Origin: Kiritimatiellaeota bacterium B1221
GTDB lineage: Bacteria; Verrucomicrobiota; Kiritimatiellia; SS1-B-03-39; UBA6053
NCBI GenBank assembly: GCA_029269125.1
Contig: JARHXX010000024.1
Span: 1 to 56,660 of the forward strand
DNA length: 56,660 nucleotides
Direction of reading: 5' to 3'
In this document: positions 1-9,825 of the stretch, one piece after another
How positions within the stretch are numbered: the stretch's first letter is position 1
Layout: the number at the start of each line of letters is the position of its first letter
Notes under the pieces: generated by a model
The model's database searches: none
Told to the model about the DNA's origin: nothing
What the model saw: only the letters and a program-made list of their open reading frames with translations
Translations under genes and position numbers: made by a program

Positions 1-4
1 ACAA

Positions 5-205
5 GGCAACTTGCTGTTCGCTTCGTTGCGGAAGTCGCGGAACATAATGAAATGTTTCTCAACGTCAACCCTTGTTTTACCTTTTTATTTCCACCACCGT
101 TTGGAGTTGAAATTCACATGGCAACTCGGCGATATGCTCCGTTGCGGAAGTCGCGGAACTTAGGGATTTTTACGCCGGGGTCAACCCCTGTTTCACTATT
201 TATTC
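5..205. repeat. Diverged tandem duplication at the left edge, period about 116 bp
   Basis: Two copies of a unit of about 85-90 bp lie head to tail. Both contain the identical 20-mer cgttgcggaagtcgcggaac (24-43 and 140-159), and exactly 40 bases after its start both carry gtcaaccc (64-71 and 180-187) followed by a T-rich tail. Both begin with ggcaact (5-11 and 120-126). The rest has diverged. A third weak trace, ggtcaacc, sits near 268. The function is unknown; it may be an intergenic repeat family or a remnant of a recombination site. The window edge prevents seeing further copies. Confidence 0.6.
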
Positions 206-777
206 TCATCAATTTCTTATAACCCTGAAAATAGAGGGTTTCGCTTTAAATTCCTTGCCGATTCAGAAGGTCAACCTCCCCTCATGGCCTGATCATGTTC
301 CACTTTTTTCCCCGCAATGTGTTAACCTGTGTTGTTTTTGAACCCGTTGAAGGGTCCGTTTCACTCAAAGCAGCATTCCAATTGTTTCATTCCGCACACG
401 TTTCTCTTTAAAAGAGATGAATGCAAATACAGCCTGAGACCCTCACAATCTGAACTTTTGACCGTGGATGCATTCACCGGCATTGCTACCGTTAATTATA
501 AGATTCAACCCATAAACCTGCCCCAACGCTCTAAGCATTCATTCCGCCTGCGGTTCCCCTCCCCTTTATCAGCTTCAAAAGGCACAAAAAATGTCATGAC
601 AATGATGCGGACCGGGTCTTCATCAGAAAGTGGCCATGGTTTTCTTTTCCAGGTTGGTTGATGGTACTGACGCATCTTCAGCTATTGCGTCTCGCTGGCC
701 CACTTAACGGTCTAACGGTCTTGTTCCCTCGGTCTCCCCTGATAGGGGCTGTGATGCCTCGCCTCGTATCAGTGCAT
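206..777. other. Intergenic stretch without a convincing gene
   Basis: Open frames here lack ribosome-binding sites and recognisable protein character. Small structures are visible: an inverted repeat aaccct/agggtt at 221-240 and a cccct-gat-agggg hairpin at 736-748. Neither has a clear T-run, so I do not call them terminators. Nothing else is seen. Confidence 0.5.
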
Positions 778-805
778 AAAAAAAGCTCAGAATTATCTGA
801 GCTTT
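778..805 (-). terminator. Intrinsic terminator of tRNA-Ser
   Basis: The arms agctcaga (784-791) and tctgagct (796-803) form a perfect stem with loop atta. An A-run at 778-784 reads as a T-run on the minus strand after the stem. It lies 13 bp beyond the encoded CCA of the tRNA, in the right orientation to end that transcript. Confidence 0.85.
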
Positions 806-818
806 ACTTAATTTTAAT

Positions 819-906
819 TGGCGGAGAGGGAGGGATTCGAACCCCCGGAACCTCTCGGCTCAACGGTTTTCAAGACCGCCGCAATCGACCACTCTGCCAC
901 CTCTCC
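819..906 (-). tRNA. tRNA-Ser (anticodon TGA)
   Basis: On the minus strand the acceptor stem GGAGAGG (906-900) pairs with CCTCTCC near the 3' end, with discriminator G and an encoded CCA (821-819). A GCGGT/ACCGT anticodon stem encloses the loop CTTGAAA, giving anticodon TGA. The T-arm has the usual GGTTCGAATCC core. A long variable arm, expected of a class II serine tRNA, lies between them. The 88-nt length including CCA fits tRNA-Ser. Confidence 0.97.
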
Positions 907-925
907 GCGTTTGAAAGTCGGGTCT

Positions 926-954
926 TACATACGCATTTTGATCTCCGCTGTAAA
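926..954 (-). promoter_or_regulatory. Probable sigma70-type promoter of tRNA-Ser
   Basis: On the minus strand a TTTACA -35 box (949-954) is separated by 17 bp from TATGTA (926-931). The -35 box matches consensus at 5 of 6 positions and the -10 box at 3 of 6. The predicted start lies about 12 nt before the mature tRNA 5' end, a plausible precursor leader. Confidence 0.5.
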
Positions 955-1063
955 GACCGGAAATGAACTTTAGATTTTACAGGGAACCCTCCTCACCAAA
1001 ATCTCTGATAGAGAAGTGACCTAGATCTTTTACCGTCAATGAATTAACTCGATTCGGCTGAAC

Positions 1064-4000
1064 TCATCGCGTGACTTCAATCCGGTAAAAGCGCAGTGCA
1101 GGTGGTGGCCCCACTTCAACCGCTTCGTCCCAACCTTTCATCCCTTTTTCACCAGATACGGTTATGGTTCCCAGTAACTCCCACACATCACCCAAAGCTT
1201 CCGAACCATAAATTCTATAAGTTCGTCCCGGCACACCGGTCCATTGAATTTTACCTTTTTCTGTGCCCTGCCCCAGTGCCATTTCAAAAAGGTCTCCAGC
1301 ATTCATGAGTCCTGTACCACTGATCCATTCTTCATAATTACTTTGCCCATCGCCATCACTGTCGTCTTCCGGATTATCGTCCAAGTCCCCGAATGCATCC
1401 ATTTCGACTGCATCCGGTAAATGATCACCATCAATATCAGTGGCAGGTGCATCTTCAGATACCACCCGGTCCCCACGGAAAGAGGGCCATGGCAATGATT
1501 TCAGGGTCGCAGCCGCATCGAGCTCCAACAGTGTAAGCGAACCATCATACGATGCGAAAACCAATTCAGTTTTTCCGTCGTCATCGATATCCGCAGCCGC
1601 AGGGGTCGATTCAATCCAGTCACCGACTTTGAGCGTCAAATCGTTGACAACAGCCCCATCACGGGTCCAGCCCCGCAACCAATTGTCCCGGGACGCGGCA
1701 ATCACCTCTAAATAACCATCTCCGTCCGCATCCACCAGGAGTGGGGAAGAAACAATCATCGATCCCACATCTTTCGGCCATCCGGTGCGGATGGACCCAT
1801 CCTCTTCCAATACGATGACCTTGCCGGACGTAGTGCTCACAACCAGTTGAACGTCCCCATCTTGGTCCAACTCCCCGGCTGCCAGGGTGGCAATGACCCC
1901 GCCATCCACTGCCACCGGAAATCCAGTGACTGAATTCCCCTGATGATCCCAGGCCCAAATTTTTCCATCCGCGGATGCCGCCACAATTTCCGGTTCCAAG
2001 TCATCATTAATATCCACCAAAGTTAAGGAACTAAATACATGGTCCGATGTGGTTTGAGGCCATCCGGTGTAGGGACTGCCATCAATATTAAACAAGTGAA
2101 CTTTACTCGCCGTGGAGCCGACACCTATTTGTAAACTTCCATCGAGACCCGCATCAAATACAACCGGAGATGAACCGACAATCCAATCCCCGTAAAGATC
2201 CCGTACCCCGCCTAAATCCTGCGGCCAGCCTGTCACGGCAGCTCCGACTCCATCTAATACATGCAGTTCACTCAACCCATTATGTACCAGAATTTCTGCG
2301 CTGCCGTCTCCGTCCAGATCCACAACCGCACAAACCGATTTGATGCTCCCTCCGATATCCACAGGAAATCCCGTTTTCAGAGTACCATCAAGTTCCCAGG
2401 CATACACCTTGCCATCAGGGGAACCGATAACGATATCCGGATTCCCGTCCCCATCGATGTCCCCTACCCCTGGTGATGTTGTCAAACCTTCTGCGATGGA
2501 GAGAGGCCATCCGGTTACCTCATCCCCATGATGGTCGAAACGATGCACCTGACCATCCAAACTACTGACCAAAATATCACGCGTGCCATTTCCCTGAAGC
2601 TCCCGGAGCACCGGGGATGCGAACATGGGAATGCCGACCGTTAAACTGCTAACCGTCAGCGAATCCGATGTACTATCCAATTCGGTATTTACCCACATTC
2701 CATAGACCGCGGCGAAAGGCGTGACGGGATGAGGCGCGAGCCCTTGCTCGTTCACCCAAATGAGATCTTCGTCCCAGGTTTGCCACCAATCCAATGCAGA
2801 GCGTCTCCCGGAACGAATATAGTCCACATAAGACGTATGACTATTCCAAATTGCATTCATCTCAGCCGGCCAATTAAAGTCGGCATCAAATTCGAGTACA
2901 TACGGCAGACTTCTCCACGCCAAGGGGCCTTCGCGAACAAATTGGGTGTTGCCCCCAAAATATTGGACACGATGAATCTGCTCATTGTTACGCTTCACCA
3001 GCAACCACGTATCATGTGGGGACTCGGAAAATGTTGACCTCGGGTTATCCACCGGCGTCTGAAAAACGATATCCACCACTGCTGAACGCCCCGGATCATT
3101 GGGATCGAACCGTTCCGTTCTCGCGCCAAACGGATGAACACCTTCCGTATAACCGGGCAAGGCATCCTGAGTGGAATCAAACACCAGAATTGTGGCTTCA
3201 TCACTCGCCGATCCACTCACCACATTCAAGGAGCTTCCATCCACATCCAAGTATCGCGTAGTGTAATCCGCGGCACCCGAAAACGGAAGGTTCACATAGA
3301 CTTCCGCATCGTATTGCGCACCACGGGCAATGACCTGATACACTATTCGCAGACGTTCAACCTGATCGTCACCGTTGATGAAATAGTAAGTCTTCACATC
3401 CAAAACCAGGTCATTGTAATCCCAATCATTCCATCCCTGGTTTTTCAAATCTTCAAATACCAATGTCGATGACGCCAGTTCAGCATTCAACCCCAAGGGA
3501 ATGACTGAGGGATCATCGTTATCGGTTCCGGTGCCTGATTCTCCGGCCTCATCTTCTCCATCATCCCCTCGTGGATCATGCCCCTCCACATCATTGTCAC
3601 TAAAATGAACGGTGGAACGTTCCGCATACTGTACACTTGCGCTGTTACTGATTTCCCGGGCATCAGCCGGAAGGGAATGATTCACAGTTACCGCAAACGC
3701 AACCGTCGCACTTTCACCGATCCCCACGACTCCGAGATCCAGATCCAGATCTGGCAAAGTTGGCAGCGCAGGAGATCCATTTACCAGCAATGAATCCGGC
3801 ACATACGTCGTATTCACCGGAATAGAATCTAACAACCTGACCCCGCTCGCGGCTAAGGCACCGTCATTTGTTACGGTCATGGTATAAAGAAGCTGATCTC
3901 CGGAAACTGCGGGTGATCCATCAAAACCCGCCTGCAACACCTGTTTGGTCAATTGCAGACGCGGAAGTGAAATAGAAGCCTCCGCATACAGGTCATCTAT

Positions 4001-7000
4001 AATCCGCTCCGGAATTCCCTGCGGACGGGTCGCATCTTCCAAAGTCGAAGCCCGGGCAATCGTCGCACGGGTAGAAATTGAAACCGGATCAGGAAGTGTA
4101 AGCACATCAAAAGTAAGCACCGTGCTTTCCCCAACCGCCAATCCAGCTGTAGACGAAAAGGTAACGGTTCCATCCGTTACTTCTCCACTGAAGCCATTAC
4201 TTGCAGTGAGATTACTTACCGAATCAACATCAAAAAGTGCAGGATCCAATATGTCTACCACCGCAATTTCCCAGGCATGTGACGAGCCCGTATTTTCCAA
4301 AGTGGTCGTAACCGTGGTTTTATCAGGCTGACCGGAAACCGGGGCGGACATGGTACAGGCAAGATCAAAGCCAGGTTCGGACAGACGGAAAGTTCGAGCG
4401 GCAGAGCCGCCGATCCCGTTCACCGTCACCGAAAAGGGATCTGCACTGTCACCTAAAGCAGAGAGTGCCGCTTCATCGGTCACCACCAATTCAAAGTCGA
4501 AAGAAAACACATTGTTTTCATAAACACGGTCCGGAGTATTTAACACGTCCAGGAACACCAGCGCGGCCGACTCTCCACTGCCATCCAGCCCCAAGGAGGA
4601 CTCAGGGCTGGGATCATCATCCTCCACCTCATCAAAAGCCGCTTCAACGGCACTGCCAAAAGGCCCATCAAAATTTCCGAAACCACTTCCGGGAAAAGCC
4701 AAACCAGCCTCATCATTCGTACCGACAAAGTCTAAACCGGGCTGCGGATCGATGACAAACGTGGGTGTAGTATTGAGGCCTTCCGGCAAACGGACGTCAA
4801 CCCGAAGCACCACCCGCTCTCCAATGGTTAAACGCGTAAACCCATCCAAATCATCCGGGGTATCAGATTCTGAAGTCGAAACCAACGATAACGTTATCGA
4901 GGCAGGGTCAATCGTGACATCGCTTTCATCCTCTTCGCCACTCGACTGCCGGGTGGGTATGCCTCCGGGCTGCCCCTCCGGCAAACTATTATAACCTGAC
5001 ACCGCCGCAACCGTTGTGAAGGAGCTGTTGGTTTCTATGTCATCATTTACCTGCACCTTCCAACGAAATTCCACGGTCTCATCCACTTCCAAAACTGTAC
5101 CCGTATCCGCCGCGACCAAAATTGTCCGATCCAAACTGCCATCACCCCCATCCAATATCGGAGAAATCCTGCCGGTCCAGCCCTCGGGAAGCGTCGTCAG
5201 CACAATTGAATCTGTTTTAAAGCGCCCCCCTTCCAACAACTCCCCGACCTCAACCTGAAACGCATCGGAGTTTCCAATATTTTTTACCTGCAAGATAAAC
5301 TCTAATTCATCCCCTGCATCACCAAGCGCATCGACAAAACTTTTGGTAATCTCCAGTTTTGGTTCTGAAACCGTCGTTTTAATCGTATTCGATTTCCCGT
5401 CAGAACTTGCGGACAAAGAAGTTTTCACCTGTGCCCGTTGAGAGAGCTTGCTGGGATTGCTGCCATAGCCCACCACTTGGGATCGATCCAAAACAACCTG
5501 CTCGATATCGATATAAAAATAATTATTGCTGTCGTCGCCATCATCCACATGCGTAAAAGACGCAAAATTGAAAGTGATATCATCTCCACTTCCATCCGTG
5601 GTGGAGGAAGAAGACGGCGTCGGATCCGGATCGGTTATCGATTCCAGTCGCGCCTCCATGGCGGCACCCAATGGACCGCCAAAAGTATAGCCCGCACCGG
5701 GAAAACTCATGGAGGCGTCCCCATTATTCCCTACAAAATCCAATCCGGCGGGAAGAATATTTTTTACGGTCATCTCGGGGAAATATCCATGTGGCAGATT
5801 TACCTGAATTCGATAGATCCCGCGTTCTCCAATCGTGAGTACAATCGGACTGTCACTGGTCCCCTCATGTGAAGAGGAGACAAAACTCATACTGGAACCT
5901 GGTTTTACGGAATCCAGTTGATCAGATCCGGAATCGGATTCCGTTGATTCCGTACCGGAATCAGGCGTACCCGGCAAACTGGTTCCGGCCGCTGTAACAT
6001 CCTGAAGGATCGAAGACGGTAGCGGAACATCTTCCTGAAGTTTTACACTATAACCAAAGACCACTTCATCACCCGGCACCGGATCCGTGCCGGAATAGGT
6101 GATAAGCAGGCCGTTACCTTGTGAAGTTGTGGATGCGGAATATCCCTCCGGGGTCGTTAAAAAACTCACAGAGGACGTGTCAAAAAGTTCATTCAGAACC
6201 AAACTGGTCACGGAAAAATCATGTGCGGCCGAAGAGGTCAAGGCATCTCCCAAATTTTGCACGGTAATATCGACTCGCACCGTGCTTCCCGCCTCCAGAT
6301 TGCCCCCATCGAGATGCGTCATTTGAGTGGTCACACGAAGGGTGGGCCGTACTACATTAAGCGGAATTTCTGCAGAAACACTTCCCCCTGTCCAACTCAA
6401 CTGCGCGGTATTGGTAATTTCCCGCCCCAGGCTATTTGCAGGTTCATCCACCACCAGTGCGTAGAGTCGAACTTTCGCCGAACTCAATGCCTTATCCGCA
6501 TCAACTGCATAGGTCAGGGTTCCGAAGTTTAAGCTTACCGTCTGGCCCGAAACAGTTATATCCACATTTCCGACATCCGTATCGCCTTCCGTCATGGTGG
6601 AAGAAAGCATCGTCGCATCCATGGACTGAAGCACCGCTTTTACCCCATCGACCGCAATGGGTTCCAAACCTGAAGGCAACGTATCGGTCAAAATGACATT
6701 CTCGGCCTTGCCTTGGGGCAATTTAAGATCCAATTCGTAGGTGATGATCTCCCCGATGGTCGCGGTCTGAATCAATTCGGATTCCACCAGCACCGCCCCC
6801 GTCAAGGCCTCATCCCCGAAGCCGCCGGTGAGAATCACTTTATCCATACTTATCGGCGCCAAAGCGAGTGTGGTGCTCCCCGTATCCATTGCATACCCCC
6901 CCTCCTCCGGAAGAGAGTCGCTATACTTTACTTCCACCGAAGTATCAGTCGACGAGGTTTGGGAAGGTGCCAAATCGGAAGCCAGGGTGGCTTGGATCAA

Positions 7001-9694
7001 CATCACCAAAGCATCACTGCCGTATTCCCCTTCTTCTGAAACAGACCCGGTCAGGTAATTCCCCTCGACCGAAGTATCGAGGGAGAGCGTGCCGGCAATC
7101 AGAGCGGCTTCGTCCACGGTTGAAAGCAAGCCATCAATGCCCGGAGAGGTATATAAGGTCTTGCCGTCCGCACGGTCCAGCGAAAGGATCCGCAAAGAAT
7201 CCTCATCAAACTCTGCGGGCAAATTATGGGTGAAACTCATGACTGAAATCGGATCAGACCCATTATTTTGCACCGTGATGGCAAAAATAACCGTGTCTCC
7301 GGCCTGACCTTCCGTGTAAGTCCCCACAGATCCTGCACCTTTATAATACGGTGTGGCCAATGGCGAAATAATGCCATTCGGATTCGAACTTGCAACCGCA
7401 CCCATTAGTACGGTGGGATCCGCTTTACTGTATAAAAAGCCACGGTACGCACGGACATCTCCACTGCCGCCATTGGTGGATCCATGTTCCACCCGGGCCA
7501 AACTCGTCATCTCGAACCCGTCGGGTAATTCATCAATTCCCGCCACCAGGGTGAATCGAATTTCAAATTCATATTTTTCATTTACGTCCGCATCCGCTGT
7601 CAACGGACTATCTAAATCCCCGTAATCCAAAGACAAACTGTTGTTAGTTACTGAAACCGAAAATGAAGGCAATCCTGACGAAGGGTATTGGCTGCGATAT
7701 TCATCCGCCGGTCCAAACGTCACTTTGCCGATTTCCGGGTAAGCCTCTACGGTATCTTCAAATACCAACACATCCCCTGTGACACCATCGCCATTCACGT
7801 CCTGCACACTGAACATCGAGTACGGAACAAAATCAGACAAAACCAAATCTTCAACGTCCCCGGTAGGCAGGGTAAGCTGAAGGGAAAACGTCACTTCATC
7901 ACCTGGAGAAATATGGGGTGTGCCTGAAGGATCGAGGGTTTCAACCCCCTCCACCGAATAGATACGCGCAATTTGATGGGTCATGGAGACGCCCTGAATG
8001 GAGAAAGACGACGCGCTTTCATCCCCCACTAAAATTGAATTGGTCACACTGTCCCCTACCACATCGACGTCATTCCGCATCGTATCCAACACATCCACAC
8101 TGGCATCTCCCGAGGCCGGGGTATCAAAATCCTCATCTATCGTCGCAGCGAAATAGATTTTTGCCGTCGTCCCGGATCCACCGGCAGGTGAAAGGTTTTT
8201 CGCACCGGTCAACACCCCGTCCCCATCATAATGCGCATCATCAATCAACTGTTGTGAAAGATCAAAGGTCACCCGGCTTGTGCCGGCATCATATCCAACA
8301 GGATTTTGCACCACCGAGAAATTCCCTGCATCAAAAGTGCCACTCACACCTGCCCCCCCCATGGTCACTTCATAGCTTGGAGCTGTTGTCGCATCGAAGG
8401 TTAACCCATCACTCAGGATATCCGACGCAGCCTGCATCCCCGCTGCCGTGGTTCGTCCATGGTCCACCTCTAGGTTTTCCACGGTTTGATAATCCGACAC
8501 TTGCAAGTTCATCCGAAATGTAACCAGGTCATCCGGGGTATATCCCCCGGGTAATGTGTCCGACGTCAAGGACACCGTGTTTTGCAGGGCCAAGGTAAGG
8601 GCGCTCAACTGAATGCTCCCGGAACCCAGCGAAATTTCGACAGGCAGCTCTTCGATCCCCTCCCGCATAAAATTATAGCGGACATCAAAGTCATTGCTTA
8701 CCGTCCCTTCACCTGTTGCAGGATCTAAAATCAATTCGTTTTCAGCATCCAACTCAGGAACATATCCAGTGACTTCGACCAAGATTTCGCTGCTGGAATT
8801 ACTCGTGGAACCACGAGCCGACGGCCAGGTTGCGGTCAGGATTTGACCCGGATTGCTTCCGCTCAAAACCAAAGTACCTCCAGCCGGACGAATGATCTCA
8901 GCGGAAGTCACATAAAAATTATCAGGGAGTTCATCTGTTAATTCAAGCAGAGTCACTTCCGCATCGGATGCGATATTTCCAATCAACTTCCAAGTACCCG
9001 GAAAAGAAGCACCCGTCGCTGTTTCATTTTCCGCATAGCTTAAGGACTGAGAGAGTTTCAGTACAGACGGAGTGATACTTTTCCGGACCGCCGCCCCGGA
9101 AATTGCTGCGGACTGGCCCGTGGGATCATTCCCGTAATTAAAAATCCCCGTCAGCTGAAGATCTTGTGCGGCCAAGGGCGTCAAGGCATGCATGCGAGCC
9201 AATATCGTAATCTCCGGTGCAGGTTGATCCGGGGCAATACTGGATAAAGGCACATGAAAAAGATACACCGCCGCACCGGGAGTGCCGGAAATCGTCTCTC
9301 CGGTCACCGTATTCACCAACTCACCGGTACTTTCATCCAAATATCCTAAAAACTGGGTTTGCACCGAGGATCCTAAATATGTAGCCGACAACACCGCAAC
9401 CGAAGGGGTGGGCGTATCCGGGAATCCATCGTCCTCTCCTTCATCCGGTAACATCGGCAAAATAAGCTGTAACATCGGGTCATACCCAATCAACGTCTCC
9501 GAATGGTTATCCAAAGATGCGGTAATCGTGGTAACCTCCCCCAGAAACGCCGAAGGAGATACCGAGAGCACTGCGGTTGGCGTCTGTCCCAACAGGGCGA
9601 AACTGCTACTTATGAAATAGAACCACCCCAAGGCCCATATATTTCGAAAAGAATTCAGGTCCCGGACAACGGCTCGTTTATTTTTTATTTTCAT
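1064..9694 (-). CDS. 2876-aa secreted protein with DUF11-like repeats, LruC-like domain and FG-GAP propeller
   Basis: The N-terminus is basic and then hydrophobic (WALGWFYFISSSFALLG), a signal peptide. Residues about 200-2050 are a chain of roughly eleven DUF11-like beta domains recognised by phrases such as VTNDG, NIG and DTLP. Two of these modules, each about 338 aa, are clear tandem copies (see findings). Residues about 2070-2270 resemble an LruC/DUF4842 domain (WNDWDYNDLVLDV). Residues about 2340-2740 hold FG-GAP/VCBS repeats (GDIDGDGNPDIVIG, DADGDGYLEV), likely a calcium-binding propeller. Next come an Asp-rich thrombospondin-3-like stretch and a C-terminal domain with YRIYGS and RFYRIEV, typical of exported PVC proteins. 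The start is the only Met before the signal sequence; its ribosome site is weak. It is probably an outer-surface adhesin or structural protein; that role is inferred from the domains. It stands alone, with 157 bp to the tRNA and 131 bp to the next operon. Confidence 0.85.
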   Translation of the reverse strand: MKIKNKRAVVRDLNSFRNIWALGWFYFISSSFALLGQTPTAVLSVSPSAFLGEVTTITASLDNHSETLIGYDPMLQLILPMLPDEGEDDGFPDTPTPSVAVLSATYLGSSVQTQFLGYLDESTGELVNTVTGETISGTPGAAVYLFHVPLSSIAPDQPAPEITILARMHALTPLAAQDLQLTGIFNYGNDPTGQSAAISGAAVRKSITPSVLKLSQSLSYAENETATGASFPGTWKLIGNIASDAEVTLLELTDELPDNFYVTSAEIIRPAGGTLVLSGSNPGQILTATWPSARGSTSNSSSEILVEVTGYVPELDAENELILDPATGEGTVSNDFDVRYNFMREGIEELPVEISLGSGSIQLSALTLALQNTVSLTSDTLPGGYTPDDLVTFRMNLQVSDYQTVENLEVDHGRTTAAGMQAASDILSDGLTFDATTAPSYEVTMGGAGVSGTFDAGNFSVVQNPVGYDAGTSRVTFDLSQQLIDDAHYDGDGVLTGAKNLSPAGGSGTTAKIYFAATIDEDFDTPASGDASVDVLDTMRNDVDVVGDSVTNSILVGDESASSFSIQGVSMTHQIARIYSVEGVETLDPSGTPHISPGDEVTFSLQLTLPTGDVEDLVLSDFVPYSMFSVQDVNGDGVTGDVLVFEDTVEAYPEIGKVTFGPADEYRSQYPSSGLPSFSVSVTNNSLSLDYGDLDSPLTADADVNEKYEFEIRFTLVAGIDELPDGFEMTSLARVEHGSTNGGSGDVRAYRGFLYSKADPTVLMGAVASSNPNGIISPLATPYYKGAGSVGTYTEGQAGDTVIFAITVQNNGSDPISVMSFTHNLPAEFDEDSLRILSLDRADGKTLYTSPGIDGLLSTVDEAALIAGTLSLDTSVEGNYLTGSVSEEGEYGSDALVMLIQATLASDLAPSQTSSTDTSVEVKYSDSLPEEGGYAMDTGSTTLALAPISMDKVILTGGFGDEALTGAVLVESELIQTATIGEIITYELDLKLPQGKAENVILTDTLPSGLEPIAVDGVKAVLQSMDATMLSSTMTEGDTDVGNVDITVSGQTVSLNFGTLTYAVDADKALSSAKVRLYALVVDEPANSLGREITNTAQLSWTGGSVSAEIPLNVVRPTLRVTTQMTHLDGGNLEAGSTVRVDITVQNLGDALTSSAAHDFSVTSLVLNELFDTSSVSFLTTPEGYSASTTSQGNGLLITYSGTDPVPGDEVVFGYSVKLQEDVPLPSSILQDVTAAGTSLPGTPDSGTESTESDSGSDQLDSVKPGSSMSFVSSSHEGTSDSPIVLTIGERGIYRIQVNLPHGYFPEMTVKNILPAGLDFVGNNGDASMSFPGAGYTFGGPLGAAMEARLESITDPDPTPSSSSTTDGSGDDITFNFASFTHVDDGDDSNNYFYIDIEQVVLDRSQVVGYGSNPSKLSQRAQVKTSLSASSDGKSNTIKTTVSEPKLEITKSFVDALGDAGDELEFILQVKNIGNSDAFQVEVGELLEGGRFKTDSIVLTTLPEGWTGRISPILDGGDGSLDRTILVAADTGTVLEVDETVEFRWKVQVNDDIETNSSFTTVAAVSGYNSLPEGQPGGIPTRQSSGEEDESDVTIDPASITLSLVSTSESDTPDDLDGFTRLTIGERVVLRVDVRLPEGLNTTPTFVIDPQPGLDFVGTNDEAGLAFPGSGFGNFDGPFGSAVEAAFDEVEDDDPSPESSLGLDGSGESAALVFLDVLNTPDRVYENNVFSFDFELVVTDEAALSALGDSADPFSVTVNGIGGSAARTFRLSEPGFDLACTMSAPVSGQPDKTTVTTTLENTGSSHAWEIAVVDILDPALFDVDSVSNLTASNGFSGEVTDGTVTFSSTAGLAVGESTVLTFDVLTLPDPVSISTRATIARASTLEDATRPQGIPERIIDDLYAEASISLPRLQLTKQVLQAGFDGSPAVSGDQLLYTMTVTNDGALAASGVRLLDSIPVNTTYVPDSLLVNGSPALPTLPDLDLDLGVVGIGESATVAFAVTVNHSLPADAREISNSASVQYAERSTVHFSDNDVEGHDPRGDDGEDEAGESGTGTDNDDPSVIPLGLNAELASSTLVFEDLKNQGWNDWDYNDLVLDVKTYYFINGDDQVERLRIVYQVIARGAQYDAEVYVNLPFSGAADYTTRYLDVDGSSLNVVSGSASDEATILVFDSTQDALPGYTEGVHPFGARTERFDPNDPGRSAVVDIVFQTPVDNPRSTFSESPHDTWLLVKRNNEQIHRVQYFGGNTQFVREGPLAWRSLPYVLEFDADFNWPAEMNAIWNSHTSYVDYIRSGRRSALDWWQTWDEDLIWVNEQGLAPHPVTPFAAVYGMWVNTELDSTSDSLTVSSLTVGIPMFASPVLRELQGNGTRDILVSSLDGQVHRFDHHGDEVTGWPLSIAEGLTTSPGVGDIDGDGNPDIVIGSPDGKVYAWELDGTLKTGFPVDIGGSIKSVCAVVDLDGDGSAEILVHNGLSELHVLDGVGAAVTGWPQDLGGVRDLYGDWIVGSSPVVFDAGLDGSLQIGVGSTASKVHLFNIDGSPYTGWPQTTSDHVFSSLTLVDINDDLEPEIVAASADGKIWAWDHQGNSVTGFPVAVDGGVIATLAAGELDQDGDVQLVVSTTSGKVIVLEEDGSIRTGWPKDVGSMIVSSPLLVDADGDGYLEVIAASRDNWLRGWTRDGAVVNDLTLKVGDWIESTPAAADIDDDGKTELVFASYDGSLTLLELDAAATLKSLPWPSFRGDRVVSEDAPATDIDGDHLPDAVEMDAFGDLDDNPEDDSDGDGQSNYEEWISGTGLMNAGDLFEMALGQGTEKGKIQWTGVPGRTYRIYGSEALGDVWELLGTITVSGEKGMKGWDEAVEVGPPPALRFYRIEVTR

Positions 9695-9806
9695 ATTCCC
9701 ATGGGTTACTACCTATGAAGTATGCATCATGCATCCAATAAAAAGCAATCGTCCAATTTGACTATTTACTACTGCGATATGTATTTATCAAAAATCTCCC
9801 AGGCGT

Positions 9807-9825
9807 CCCCCCCCCCAAAAAAAAA
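9807..9825. repeat. Homopolymer tract C10-A9 directly after a stop codon
   Basis: Ten C and nine A lie immediately beyond the TAG stop (9828-9826) of the DUF3108 gene. On the minus strand this reads T9 then G10, with no stable stem before it. It may be a length-variable tract. Because it lies outside coding sequence it would not switch a reading frame. Confidence 0.6.

Noticed and set aside
1..205. CRISPR-like repeats
   Set aside because: Only two copies, with diverged interior and no constant spacer length pattern of an array.
329..661. Open frame of 110 codons on the plus strand
   Set aside because: GTG start without ribosome site, no domain or membrane character, composition not protein-like.
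658..966. Open frame of 102 codons on the plus strand
   Set aside because: It runs antisense through the tRNA-Ser gene and its promoter.
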